A stretch of 64,000 bases of DNA from the NCBI RefSeq assembly GCF_902809845.1, contig NZ_CADDWI010000008.1, forward strand, positions 372,001 to 436,000. Reading direction: 5' to 3'. Both the position numbers and the translations under genes were made by a program. How positions within the stretch are numbered: position 1 is the stretch's first letter; every line of letters starts with the position of its first letter. Source of the DNA: Chelativorans sp. Marseille-P2723 (lineage in GTDB: Bacteria; Pseudomonadota; Alphaproteobacteria; Rhizobiales; Rhizobiaceae). The notes beneath the pieces are model-generated. The model did no database searches, had not been told where the DNA came from, and was given only the letters and a program-made list of their open reading frames with translations. Positions 9,402 through 17,813 of the stretch are shown here, piece after piece.

Positions 9402-10619
9402 ATGGCCGGGATCGGTGCGCTTGCAATTGGCTATGTTCTATCGCAGTTCTACCGTTCCTTTTTGGCGGTGCTTGCCCCGACGCTGACGGAAGATCTCGGC
9501 GCTACAAGGGCTGATCTGTCGACGGCGTTTGGCGTCTGGTTCGCTTCATTCGCGCTGATGCAGTTTGCCGTCGGCGTCTGGCTGGACCGCCATGGTCCAC
9601 GCCGCACCAGCTCAATGCTGCTTGCACTTGGCGGCGGGGGCGGTGCCTTTCTCTTCGCAACCGCTACCACGCCGGCAATGGTGATCGTTGCGATGGCTCT
9701 TATCGGTGCCGGTTGCTCGCCGGTACTGATGGCTGCCATGTTCATCTTCGCCAAATCATTTGCGCCATCGCGGTTTGCGATGCTGGCTTCATGGCTGGTC
9801 GGCGTCGGTACATTGGGCAATATCGTAAGCGCCTCGCCGCTTGCCGCCGCTGCTGAAATTTGGGGGTGGCGCGGGGTGATGGCAGGCCTTGGCGCGTTCA
9901 CGCTGCTGGTCGCGGCGGCCATCGTCATCTTTACGCGCGACCCGGACCGGCTGGAGGGAGGAGGCGATTCCAATGCTGGTCTTGGCGGCTATCTGCAACT
10001 GCTGAAAGTGCGCCATCTTTGGCCGATCCTGCCGCTCACCGCCATTTCGTATTCCGCAGCGGCGGGCATTCGCGGCTTGTGGGCTGGACCCTACCTGGCG
10101 GACATTTACGGGGCGGATGTGATTCTAATTGGCCAGGTTACGCTCCTCATGGCGATTGCGATGGCTGTGGGCTCCTTTATCTATGGCCCTGTGAGCACGT
10201 TTCTGGGTACGCTCAAATGGCTGGTGGTGGCCGGAAACGGGATTACTCTCATAGCCATTCTCTGGCTGTCCGCTTCTCCCTCGGCGGGGTTAGCAGCAGC
10301 CAGTTTTTTGCTTGTGGCCATCGGTCTTTGCGGCATGACCTTCAGCCTCCTGATAGCGCATGGAACCACGTTCCTGCCGCCGCATCTTACGGGACGTGGC
10401 GTAACGCTGCTCAACTTTTTCTCCATTGGCGGAACCGGGGTGATGCAGTTTGCAACCGGCGGTATTGTCGCCGCCGCAGCGGGTCTTGGCGATTCTGTTG
10501 CGGTCTACAGCCTTCTCTTTGCCTTTTACGCGGCGCTGCTTTCCATTGGCCTGCTCGTCTATCTTCTCTCCAGGGATCCGGCTATGCAGCAGGTGGCGCA
10601 AGGCGAGGGCAGAACTTAG
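9402..10619 (+). CDS. MFS transporter
   Basis: 405-residue major facilitator protein with about twelve hydrophobic segments. The loop 2-3 signature of the superfamily is seen as GVWLDRHGPRRTSSML near residue 60, and a charged central loop (RDPDRLEGGG) separates the two halves. The substrate is unknown. The start follows GAGGGGGGCAC, a strong ribosome binding site. It sits between the helicase and cysK; 160 bases separate it from cysK, with an inverted repeat CCTCCC/GGGGAGG near 10628 that may end its transcript. Confidence 0.85.
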   Translation: MAGIGALAIGYVLSQFYRSFLAVLAPTLTEDLGATRADLSTAFGVWFASFALMQFAVGVWLDRHGPRRTSSMLLALGGGGGAFLFATATTPAMVIVAMALIGAGCSPVLMAAMFIFAKSFAPSRFAMLASWLVGVGTLGNIVSASPLAAAAEIWGWRGVMAGLGAFTLLVAAAIVIFTRDPDRLEGGGDSNAGLGGYLQLLKVRHLWPILPLTAISYSAAAGIRGLWAGPYLADIYGADVILIGQVTLLMAIAMAVGSFIYGPVSTFLGTLKWLVVAGNGITLIAILWLSASPSAGLAAASFLLVAIGLCGMTFSLLIAHGTTFLPPHLTGRGVTLLNFFSIGGTGVMQFATGGIVAAAAGLGDSVAVYSLLFAFYAALLSIGLLVYLLSRDPAMQQVAQGEGRT

Positions 10620-10779
10620 GTCCCATTCCTCCCACGGGGAGGCAAAGCATTTGTCCTTTCAAGCACAAGCAGGGAAAAACATGAGCTTGTCAGGCGGCGC
10701 GCCGATTTCTAGGTTCTATCAAATTGCCCCGAACATGCCCGTCTTGTCCGGGCGTGGAGCTCAAGCAAGGATTCGCATT

Positions 10780-11811
10780 ATGCACCAATCGGTGATCGAT
10801 ACTATCGGAAACACGCCTCTTATCCGCCTCAGGCGGGCATCCGAGGAAACCGGCTGCGAAATTTATGGCAAGGCCGAATTCATGAATCCGGGCCAGTCGG
10901 TGAAGGACAGGGCGGGGCTGTTCATCGTCCGTGATGCGGAGAAGAAGGGCCTCCTGAAGCCCGGCGGTGTGATCGTGGAAGGAACTGCGGGCAATACGGG
11001 AATTGGGCTGACCGTGGTTGCCAAGGCCCTGGGCTACCGCACCGTTATTGTTATCCCCGAGACGCAGAGCCAGGAGAAGAAGGACGCGCTGCGCGTTCTG
11101 GGCGCCGAACTGATCGAGGTACCGGCGGTGCCCTACCGAAATCCCAACAATTACGTGAAGCTTTCCGGCCGGCTTGCCGAGCAGCTTGCGCGCGAGGAAC
11201 CCAATGGCGCAATCTGGGCGAACCAGTTCGACAATATCGCCAATCGGGAAGGCCATGTACGCACGACGGCCGAGGAGATCTGGAGGCAGAGCGCTGGCAA
11301 GGTGGACGGCTTTGTCTCGGCCGTCGGCACGGGCGGGACGCTCGCCGGCGTCAGTGAAGGGCTGAAGGCCAGAAATCCGGCAGTCAAGGTGGCGCTGGCC
11401 GACCCGCTTGGTGCGGCGCTCTACAGCTACTACACGACGGGCGAGCTGAAGTCCGAAGGCAACTCCATTACGGAAGGAATCGGGCAGGGGCGGGTGACCG
11501 CGAATCTTGAAGGCTTCCAGCCAGATTTTTCCTACCAGATCCCGGACGAGGAGGCGCTGCCGATCATCTTCCGTCTGGTACAGGAGGAAGGGCTATGCCT
11601 CGGTGGTTCCACGGGCATCAATATTGCAGGCGCCATTCGCCTTGCCAGGGAGATGGGGCCAGGGCATACGATCGTTACCGTGCTTTGCGACTATGGCACG
11701 CGCTACCAGTCCAAGCTCTTCAATCCGGCCTTCCTGCGGGAGAGGGACCTTCCGGTCCCGGAATGGATGGAGCAAGAACCGCAGATCGCCATTCCTTACG
11801 AGGCCGGATAG
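10780..11811 (+). CDS. cysK: Cysteine synthase A
   Basis: 343-residue PLP enzyme making cysteine from O-acetylserine and sulfide. The PLP lysine is in NPGQSVKDRAG (about residue 44), the substrate loop is EGTAGNTGIG and the glycine-rich phosphate loop is SAVGTGGTLAGV. The ATG at 10780 starts exactly at the family N-terminus (HQSVIDTIGNTPLIRLRR), although the frame is open 330 bases upstream into the MFS gene. It is somewhat longer than E. coli CysK (323 residues) and resembles the longer alphaproteobacterial form. Together with nearby sseA and soeABC it gives the region a sulfur-metabolism flavour. Confidence 0.92.
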   Translation: MHQSVIDTIGNTPLIRLRRASEETGCEIYGKAEFMNPGQSVKDRAGLFIVRDAEKKGLLKPGGVIVEGTAGNTGIGLTVVAKALGYRTVIVIPETQSQEKKDALRVLGAELIEVPAVPYRNPNNYVKLSGRLAEQLAREEPNGAIWANQFDNIANREGHVRTTAEEIWRQSAGKVDGFVSAVGTGGTLAGVSEGLKARNPAVKVALADPLGAALYSYYTTGELKSEGNSITEGIGQGRVTANLEGFQPDFSYQIPDEEALPIIFRLVQEEGLCLGGSTGINIAGAIRLAREMGPGHTIVTVLCDYGTRYQSKLFNPAFLRERDLPVPEWMEQEPQIAIPYEAG

Positions 11812-11828
11812 GCGGGTTGGGGAACCGC

Positions 11829-13054
11829 CTACTCGGTTCCATCGGGCCGCAGCTCCGGAAGCTTGTCGCAATCGTCACCAGGACTGGCACCCGACAGCCG
11901 CGCGGAAATCCACTCCGTGGCTTGCGGAGCGCTTTCGGTCGCGATCTTGAGGTGATCCAGGCCTTTGCCAAGGTGGAAAGTCACGGGAATTCCGCTGCTG
12001 CAGGCGGATTCGGCGAATGAAGCGGTTACTTGCGGTAGAACAAGCGAGTCCGCTGAGCCTTGTGCAATGAAGAGCGGTTTGCCTAGGCTGGTGGCATCAG
12101 GGGTGTTCTGCGCAAGGAGCGTCTTCCAAGGTTCTGTCGTGGTGAGATCGCCATGAAGGAAATCATGGTCGATGAGCCATTCTCGTGCGAGCATCACCAG
12201 GCCTTCCAAAGGACCTTCCAGGCAGTCGGCGGCGATCCTGTCGATGGCAGAAGCGGCATGCCTATCCAGCAAAGGTGATAGCGGCGCATCATAAACCCTG
12301 TTCCATGACCACATGGCAAAGGCGGTCATCACCTTGCCGGCCTTGCTGTCAAGGTCATCGCTTAGGAGCACTGCCAGGTTTGTTGCCGGTGCGGCCGCTG
12401 CTATCCCGGCCAGCGAAAGCTCCGGCGCGTAAGAGGGGGCAAGCTGGCCCGCGAAAAGCGCGGCATGTCCGCCCTGTGAATGTCCCCAGACAGCGAATCT
12501 GGCGGCCGCGGCGGCTTCCGGGATGCGGTTTGCAGCACGGACCGAATCAAGCACTGCCCGCCCTTCGCTTACGCCTACCAGATAGGGATGGGGTGAGGCG
12601 GTTCCGAGTCCGGGATAGTCCGTCGCGGCAACGATGTAGCCGCGTGCAAGAAGCAGTTCGAGGCCCGGAATCTGCGTGGAGAAACTGGCGCTCAAGGAAG
12701 GCGCGCAGCGGCTCGCCACGCCGGTGGTGCCATGCGCCCATGCCACACGACGGGCCGCCCGCCTGCAGGAGCGGCGCCGCCAGGGGCGATAATCACGCCG
12801 GAAACGGGAATAGCCTTTCCCGTCATGTCTGTGGAGACATAGAGCACCCGCCATGCCTGGGCACCCTGCGGCGCATCGTTAAAGGGTTCAATCCGCAGAA
12901 TGTCTCCCGGCGAGCCGGTGATCTCCTCTGCCTCTACTTGATAGAAGGCTCCAGGTTCGGAAGGCTCCGTCCAACCGCCTGCCAAAAACGCTGCGGTAAT
13001 GGCCAAAGCCGGTAGCATCCAGCCAACATTTGACCGCTTTTTGTATTTTGCCAT
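11829..13054 (-). pseudogene. Secreted lipase/esterase, broken by one frameshift
   Basis: The two halves of one alpha/beta-hydrolase lie in different frames. The first 100 or so codons (from ATG 13054) encode a signal peptide with the hydrophobic run MLPALAITAAFLAGG and then VSGVIIAPGGAAPAGGRPVV; the rest continues in another frame as AWAHGTTGVASRCAPS, with nucleophile elbow WGHSQGGHAALF and late Asp/His region. The frames meet at about 12745-12750, where inserting one base would restore PVV-AWAHGTTG. The family is the secretory-lipase type. The remainder of the gene looks undamaged, so the lesion is recent or a sequencing error. It is convergent with cysK. Confidence 0.8.
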
Positions 13055-13215
13055 GATCCTCTTCCTGAATTCCGCCGGCCAGCTTCCCGGTCGTAGCTTT
13101 CCATCGGCTTAACGCAAAATGCCAAGGCATTCTGTTCCCATCTGTGAGAGACCCGGTTATGAACGTAGAGTTCCCGTCCGACTCCTTCAGCCGGTGGGCG
13201 CCGTGGAGTAAGCCG

Positions 13216-13953
13216 ATGCACACCGAAGCGCTCTTTCGCGACCAGCCCTATCTGGAGCAAGCCGAAGCTTTGGTCCTACATATCAATGATCACGGGGGCA
13301 TCGTGCTCAATCGGACCGTTTTCTATGCCACTTCGGGAGGACAGCCGGGCGACACCGGCATGTTGCTGCGGGCCGATGGTTCGCCCGTTCCGATCGCCAC
13401 GACAGTTACGGGAGAGTCAAAGGATCACATCATCCACGTGCCATCTGCGGGAAGCGAACTGCCGGAGATTGGCGAGACGGTGACGGCAGCCATTGATTGG
13501 GGCCGCCGTTACCGGCTTATGCGCATGCACACGGCCTGTCATCTGCTTTCGGTGATCTGCCCGTTTCCGATCACGGGAGCGGCCGTGGACGAGGCAGATT
13601 CACGAGTCGACTTTGACCTGCCAGACTCCGGCTGGACAAAGGAGGAGGTAAGCCAACGGCTGTCGGAACTGGTTGAGGCCGATCATCCGGTCTTCACGCG
13701 TTGGATCAGTGAAGAGGAACTGGACGCCAATCCCTTGCTCGTCAAATCGAAGAATGTGCGCCCGCCAAAGGGCGCGGGGCGAATCCGGCTTGTATGCATA
13801 GGCGAGAATGCATCGGTAGACAGTCAGCCATGCGGCGGCACCCATGTGGCCACCACCGCTGAGGTGGGCAAGATCCATATTGGCAAGATCGAAAAGAAGG
13901 GGCGGGAGAACCGCCGCTTTCGCATCCGCTTCGGGCCGTTGCCCGCCAACTAG
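13216..13953 (+). CDS. Alanyl-tRNA editing protein (AlaX type)
   Basis: 245-residue free-standing homologue of the AlaRS editing domain, which deacylates Ser-tRNA(Ala) or Gly-tRNA(Ala). The zinc-binding HxxxH motif is seen as MHTACH (about residue 100), and the second half of the site as SQPCGGTHVATTAEVG near residue 210. It begins with the typical LFRDQPYLEQ and YATSGGQPGDTG sequences. ATG 13216 has GGAG at good spacing; in-frame starts at 13144 (GTG) and 13159 (ATG) would add non-family sequence. Length suits the AlaX-M group. It is divergent from the broken lipase. Confidence 0.88.
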   Translation: MHTEALFRDQPYLEQAEALVLHINDHGGIVLNRTVFYATSGGQPGDTGMLLRADGSPVPIATTVTGESKDHIIHVPSAGSELPEIGETVTAAIDWGRRYRLMRMHTACHLLSVICPFPITGAAVDEADSRVDFDLPDSGWTKEEVSQRLSELVEADHPVFTRWISEEELDANPLLVKSKNVRPPKGAGRIRLVCIGENASVDSQPCGGTHVATTAEVGKIHIGKIEKKGRENRRFRIRFGPLPAN

Positions 13954-14118
13954 TTGTGCGTTCGCGCGAGATGCAGAGCCCACTTTGGCGCAGGTGGATG
14001 CCAGGATGTGATCTAGATAGGTGCAGCCGAAAAGCCTTCTGTCTTGCTCTCTTTGCTCCGCTCCTATCTATTTGTGAACCGTTGGACAGATGAGAACCGT
14101 ATTCCAGGGATGGTTCGC

Positions 14119-14964
14119 ATGAGTGAGAAAAGTGCGTTCGTGGTCTCCGCAGACTGGTTGGAGGAGAGGCTTTCCACGCCTGGGCTGTCGATCATTGACG
14201 GCTCCTGGTACCTTCCAGGCCGCAACGCACGCGCGGACTATGAAGCGGCCCACATTCCTGGCGCCATCTTCTTTGACCAGGACCTCGTGGTCGATCCCGA
14301 TACGGACTTGCCGCATGCGCTGCCAAGTCCGGCAACCTTCCAGCGTCATGCAAGCTCGATGGGAGTAACGGAGGACGACACCATCGTCGTCTATGACGGG
14401 CCGGGCATGTTCTCCGCGCCACGCGTGTGGTGGATGTTCCGAGTGATGGGCGCGCAGAAGGTGTTCCTGTTGGATGGGGGCTTTGACCGTTGGCGCGCAG
14501 AAGGGCGGCCAGTGACTAGCGAGGCAACCAAGATCGCGCCTTCAGCGTTCAAGGCGAGATTCGATGGCAGCCACGTCACCTCGCTGGCCGAGATGCGGGA
14601 AATTGTAGAAACGCGTTCGGCACAAGTTGCGGACGCCCGTTCGCCCGGCCGCTTCGCTGGCACGGAACCGGAGCCTCGCCCCGGGGTACGTTCCGGCCAT
14701 ATGCCCGGCGCGCGCAATTTCCCGGCGGGAACTTTGTCGGAGAACGGAAGCCTCTTGCCACTTGACCAACTGCGCAGGCGGCTGGAAGACGCCGGCATTG
14801 ACCTTTCCCGCCCGGTAGTTACCACCTGCGGGTCGGGCATAACGGCAGCCGTGTTAAATCTTGCGCTGGAATCTCTCGGCCATAACGACCACAGGCTCTA
14901 TGACGGCTCCTGGAGCGAGTGGGGCGCCCGCGATGACATGCCAGTAGCGGCGGGGCCACAATGA
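14119..14964 (+). CDS. sseA: 3-mercaptopyruvate sulfurtransferase
   Basis: 281-residue two-rhodanese-domain enzyme transferring sulfur from 3-mercaptopyruvate to thiols or cyanide. The first domain contains IIDGSWYLPGRNARADYEA and IPGAIFFD; the second ends with the active-site loop TTCGSGITAAVL, the CG(S/T)G form that distinguishes mercaptopyruvate from thiosulfate sulfurtransferases. ATG 14119 follows AGGGA; an upstream in-frame ATG at 14110 and an open frame to 14044 are less likely. Its stop overlaps the next start (ATGA), so it is translationally coupled to the GNAT gene. Confidence 0.9.
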   Translation: MSEKSAFVVSADWLEERLSTPGLSIIDGSWYLPGRNARADYEAAHIPGAIFFDQDLVVDPDTDLPHALPSPATFQRHASSMGVTEDDTIVVYDGPGMFSAPRVWWMFRVMGAQKVFLLDGGFDRWRAEGRPVTSEATKIAPSAFKARFDGSHVTSLAEMREIVETRSAQVADARSPGRFAGTEPEPRPGVRSGHMPGARNFPAGTLSENGSLLPLDQLRRRLEDAGIDLSRPVVTTCGSGITAAVLNLALESLGHNDHRLYDGSWSEWGARDDMPVAAGPQ

Positions 14965-15536
14965 TCGGCCGGATTTCTGCGACGCGCCGGCGCATGCTGC
15001 GTGCCACCGTCACGCATCTACGCATGGCCACCCCGCCACGACATTACCCGCATCCGCCTATTGGAATGCCCTTGTCAGTGTCAAGATGCCGCTCGATCCC
15101 GCTGCATTTCTACCGCTATCTTTATGATCGCGTCGGTCGCGATTGGCATTGGACGGCTGCGCTCACCCTTTCCGACAAACAACTTGAGGAAAGGCTTGAA
15201 AGCCCGCGCACTGACATCAATGTGCTTTATCTCGATGCCTGTCCGGCCGGTTTCTTTGAATTGCGGCTGTTGAACGAGCAGGACTGCAGGCTCGTGCATT
15301 TCGGCCTCATGAGACATGCTATCGGCCGCGGAATCAGCCGCTGGTTCCTGGGTGAGGCAATTCGAACGGCCTGGAAGCATGAGCCTGAGGTCGTATCCGT
15401 GGAAACCTGCACGCTGGATCATCCGGCAGCGCTTCCGCTCTATCAAAAAATGGGCTTTTCTCCTGTCTGGCAGAAAGACGAGTACGTCACCGAAATATCA
15501 CCGGAGGTTAGGACAGCGGTCATCCTGCGCGATTAG
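14961..15536 (+). CDS. GNAT-family N-acetyltransferase
   Basis: 191-residue protein with the GNAT fold signature: FGLMRHAIGRGISRWFLGEA matches motif A, the acetyl-CoA pyrophosphate loop, and VETCTLDHPAALPLYQKMGF matches motif B. The N-terminal 30 residues before HYPHPPIGM are basic and could be non-coding; an internal ATG at residue 22 is an alternative start. The acceptor is unknown. It overlaps sseA by four bases (ATGA), so the two are an operon. The stop is followed by the tRNA-Glu gene on the opposite strand. Confidence 0.8.
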   Translation: MIGRISATRRRMLRATVTHLRMATPPRHYPHPPIGMPLSVSRCRSIPLHFYRYLYDRVGRDWHWTAALTLSDKQLEERLESPRTDINVLYLDACPAGFFELRLLNEQDCRLVHFGLMRHAIGRGISRWFLGEAIRTAWKHEPEVVSVETCTLDHPAALPLYQKMGFSPVWQKDEYVTEISPEVRTAVILRD

Positions 15537-15623
15537 GCGGGATTTTCGGTTTTTCCATAGTCGGGACGGACTGGCGCAAAGTGCCAGCTAATCAGGGCAG
15601 TAGGAAGTGCTCTAAAGGGGAGG

Positions 15624-15699
15624 TGGTACGCCCAACGGGACTCGAACCCGTGTTTCCGCCGTGAAAGGGCGGCGTCCTAGACCGCTAGACGATGGGCGC
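15624..15699 (-). tRNA. tRNA-Glu (anticodon TTC)
   Basis: On the minus strand a 76-base cloverleaf can be folded. The acceptor arm GCGCCCA pairs with TGGGCGT, the D arm contains TCTAGCGGTCTAGGA, the anticodon stem CCGCC/GGCGG carries loop CTTTCAC with anticodon TTC, and the T arm contains GGGTTCGAGTCCC. The 3-prime CCA is encoded. The first pair is G-U, as in other bacterial tRNA-Glu genes. Confidence 0.97.
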
Positions 15700-16130
15700 A
15701 ATCGATGACGAGGGCCTTATAGAGAGCTTCGTCGGCTCGGGCAACCCGTCTTTGCCGCCTTGCAACGTTTTTCCGCTTCAACCTCGTACATACCTAACAT
15801 AGGGTACAAGAAATGAGAATGTAAGCTGTTGAAGCTTATGCGGTCCTTGAAGAAAGGCCACTGTCGGTTCTGCACCGTCATGGATCGGCAATGCCGCTCA
15901 TCGTTGAGCAGGCGAGCCTTGCCATTTTACGTTGATGTACCAGAAAATGCTTCTGTTACTTCAAGCGTGATTCTGGGCTGGAGTGTCGATTTAATCATTT
16001 GCGCCAGAGCATCCGCGCGGCACCAACGGCTCGATCGTTTCCCATTGATCGTCACGAAGAGACCTTCCAAAGCTAACCTCCAAAAGTCAGCTTTGAATAT
16101 GATTGCTCCCAGACAGGGAATCACCACGGC
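15700..16130. other. Gene-free region beside tRNA-Glu
   Basis: About 430 bases with no convincing gene. Short open frames exist on both strands (15829-16134 plus, 15927-16127 minus) but neither has a ribosome binding site or a familiar motif. Base composition is more AT-rich than the neighbours, and the end of the tRNA is not visibly duplicated here. It could be a promoter region plus decayed sequence. Confidence 0.4.
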
Positions 16131-17072
16131 CTAATAGCCGTAATAAAGGGTTACCGTATGCCTTGCCTCGGCGAAGAATAACCAGCGCTCCACCAGCAAT
16201 CCGGCGAGTTGAGAAAAGGCGGCGAGCACCGAAGCAACGAGTACCGCTGGCGCGGGAAGTACAAGGCACAGAGCAAGAAGGAATGACGGCAAAGCGAAGG
16301 CCAGCAAGTGCACGATGCCACGCAGGCGCCGGGTATGTTTGCGCGCAACCCGGTAGCCCATCTCCTTCAGAAGGTAGTTCTCCTCTGTATGTGGCCACTC
16401 CAGTGAGCGGACCGTTCCGCCGGGAAGCCCGGTGGCGGTGTTCGCGCTGGCGGGCGGGGCGCTTGCGTCAACACTGCGCCAGGCGGCAATCTTGATTAGC
16501 CAGCCTGCAAGGATTGCAAGCAGCGCAAGAGAAAACGTCCATGGCGATCCGACGCCGAATATCCAAAGAAGGGCATTGAGCAGCACGAATCCGGACATGA
16601 TCGAGAAGACCAGATAGGCCGGTAGCGTGAAGCGGTTGTGCCATTGCGCGATCGGTCTCAGGGAGGCGTAGATCATTGCCGTCATGCAAACGGTGATGAG
16701 CGCGCCTGTGGCCGCAAGAAAGCCGGAAAGCGCCACCCAGCCGTCCAGGCGCCCGAGAAGCACCCAGCCAGCCGCCAGGGCAGCAGTCGGCAGATAGGTC
16801 GATGCCGCGGCCACCGCCTCGCGCGAAAGCCACGACGAGCGCCATTGAGTAAAGGCCCACAACGCCCGTTCAGGTCGACCCAGATGCCACGCTGACGAGA
16901 GGAGCCCTGCCGAAACGAGGCCGATGGCGAGGCCGAGGGATACAAGCCCGAAAGCCCTGCCTTCCGGCAGGATGGCGCCAGGAGCTGCGACGCCAAGGCC
17001 CAAAAGGGCAAGGAGGCCATAGCCCGCGCCCGACGCCGTGGTGAAGAAGATGATGGAATAGGCAGGATGCAA
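16131..17072 (-). CDS. soeC: SoeC/DmsC-like membrane anchor subunit
   Basis: 313-residue integral membrane protein with about eight hydrophobic segments, belonging to the DmsC/NrfD-like anchor family that passes electrons between quinone and an iron-sulfur subunit. The N-terminus HPAYSIIFFTTASGAGYGLL and SSAWHLGRPERALWAFTQWRSSWLSRE match the DmsC family. It is the last gene of a minus-strand operon with soeA and soeB, 6 bases after soeB. By comparison with SoeABC it would anchor the complex on the cytoplasmic face and deliver sulfite electrons to the quinone pool. Confidence 0.8.
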   Translation of the reverse strand: MHPAYSIIFFTTASGAGYGLLALLGLGVAAPGAILPEGRAFGLVSLGLAIGLVSAGLLSSAWHLGRPERALWAFTQWRSSWLSREAVAAASTYLPTAALAAGWVLLGRLDGWVALSGFLAATGALITVCMTAMIYASLRPIAQWHNRFTLPAYLVFSIMSGFVLLNALLWIFGVGSPWTFSLALLAILAGWLIKIAAWRSVDASAPPASANTATGLPGGTVRSLEWPHTEENYLLKEMGYRVARKHTRRLRGIVHLLAFALPSFLLALCLVLPAPAVLVASVLAAFSQLAGLLVERWLFFAEARHTVTLYYGY

Positions 17073-17078
17073 GGCTTT

Positions 17079-17813
17079 CTACCGGGAAAGTACGCGATCG
17101 ACCCAGGCGAGGAACCCACCTTCCGGGAACGCGGCCTCAAGTGGAGGAGCGGAAACGGCGGCACCTTTGCCTGAATAGGCGCGCGGGGGCAGGTACTTGT
17201 TCGTGGGCCGATAGCCAAGTTCCGGCATCAGGTCGATACCCTCGCGCTCTTCCACCAGGCGCGAAATGGACGAATCGGGATCCCCTAGATCGCCGAAATG
17301 GCGCGCGCTGGTGGGACAGGCAGCAACACAGGCCGGTATGCGGTCCTCCTCGGGAATGTTTTCATTATAGATGCGGTCGATGCACAGCGTGCACTTCTTC
17401 ATCACGCCCACATCAGCGTCAAACTCGCGCGCACCGTAAGGACAGGCCCAGCTACATAGCTTGCAGCCGATGCACTTGTCCTCATCGACAAGAACGATGC
17501 CGTCAGACTGGCGCTTGTAGGAGGCACCTGTGGGGCAGACCGTCACGCAGGCTGGCTCGGCGCAATGAAGGCAGGAGCGCGGAAAATGCACAGTCCGGCA
17601 TCCGCTCTCCGTCTCGTGCTCGTAGGAGTGAACGCGGTTGAACCACACCCCGTCCGCCCCCGCGCCATAGGGCGAAAAATCGGTGAGGGGCGCCATGTGT
17701 CCGCCCGTGTTCCACTCCTTGCAGGAGGTCACGCAAGCGTGGCAGCCCACGCAGGCGTCAAGGTCGATGACAAGCCCAAGCTGCTTGTCGGTATGGGCGG
17801 GATAGGAAGTCAT
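17079..17813 (-). CDS. soeB: SoeB-like four-cluster ferredoxin subunit
   Basis: 244-residue electron-transfer subunit with four [4Fe-4S] binding motifs: CVGCHACVTSC (about residue 21), CLHCAEPACVTVCP, CIGCKLCSWACP and CTLCIDR with the distant IPACVAACPT. This is the DmsB/SoeB arrangement. It begins with LGLVIDLDACVGCHACV. Its start overlaps the soeA stop by four bases, so translation is coupled. It would carry electrons from the molybdenum subunit to the membrane anchor. Confidence 0.88.
   Translation of the reverse strand: MTSYPAHTDKQLGLVIDLDACVGCHACVTSCKEWNTGGHMAPLTDFSPYGAGADGVWFNRVHSYEHETESGCRTVHFPRSCLHCAEPACVTVCPTGASYKRQSDGIVLVDEDKCIGCKLCSWACPYGAREFDADVGVMKKCTLCIDRIYNENIPEEDRIPACVAACPTSARHFGDLGDPDSSISRLVEEREGIDLMPELGYRPTNKYLPPRAYSGKGAAVSAPPLEAAFPEGGFLAWVDRVLSR

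Noticed and set aside
12185-13015. 276-codon plus-strand frame opposite the lipase
   Set aside because: Arginine/proline-rich shadow; the minus strand encodes an obvious lipase although frameshifted.
15624-16130. tRNA-Glu as attachment site of an integrated element
   Set aside because: No integrase and no repeated tRNA end found nearby.
15829-16134. 101-codon frame beside tRNA-Glu
   Set aside because: No ribosome binding site, no motif, overlaps an equally weak opposite frame.
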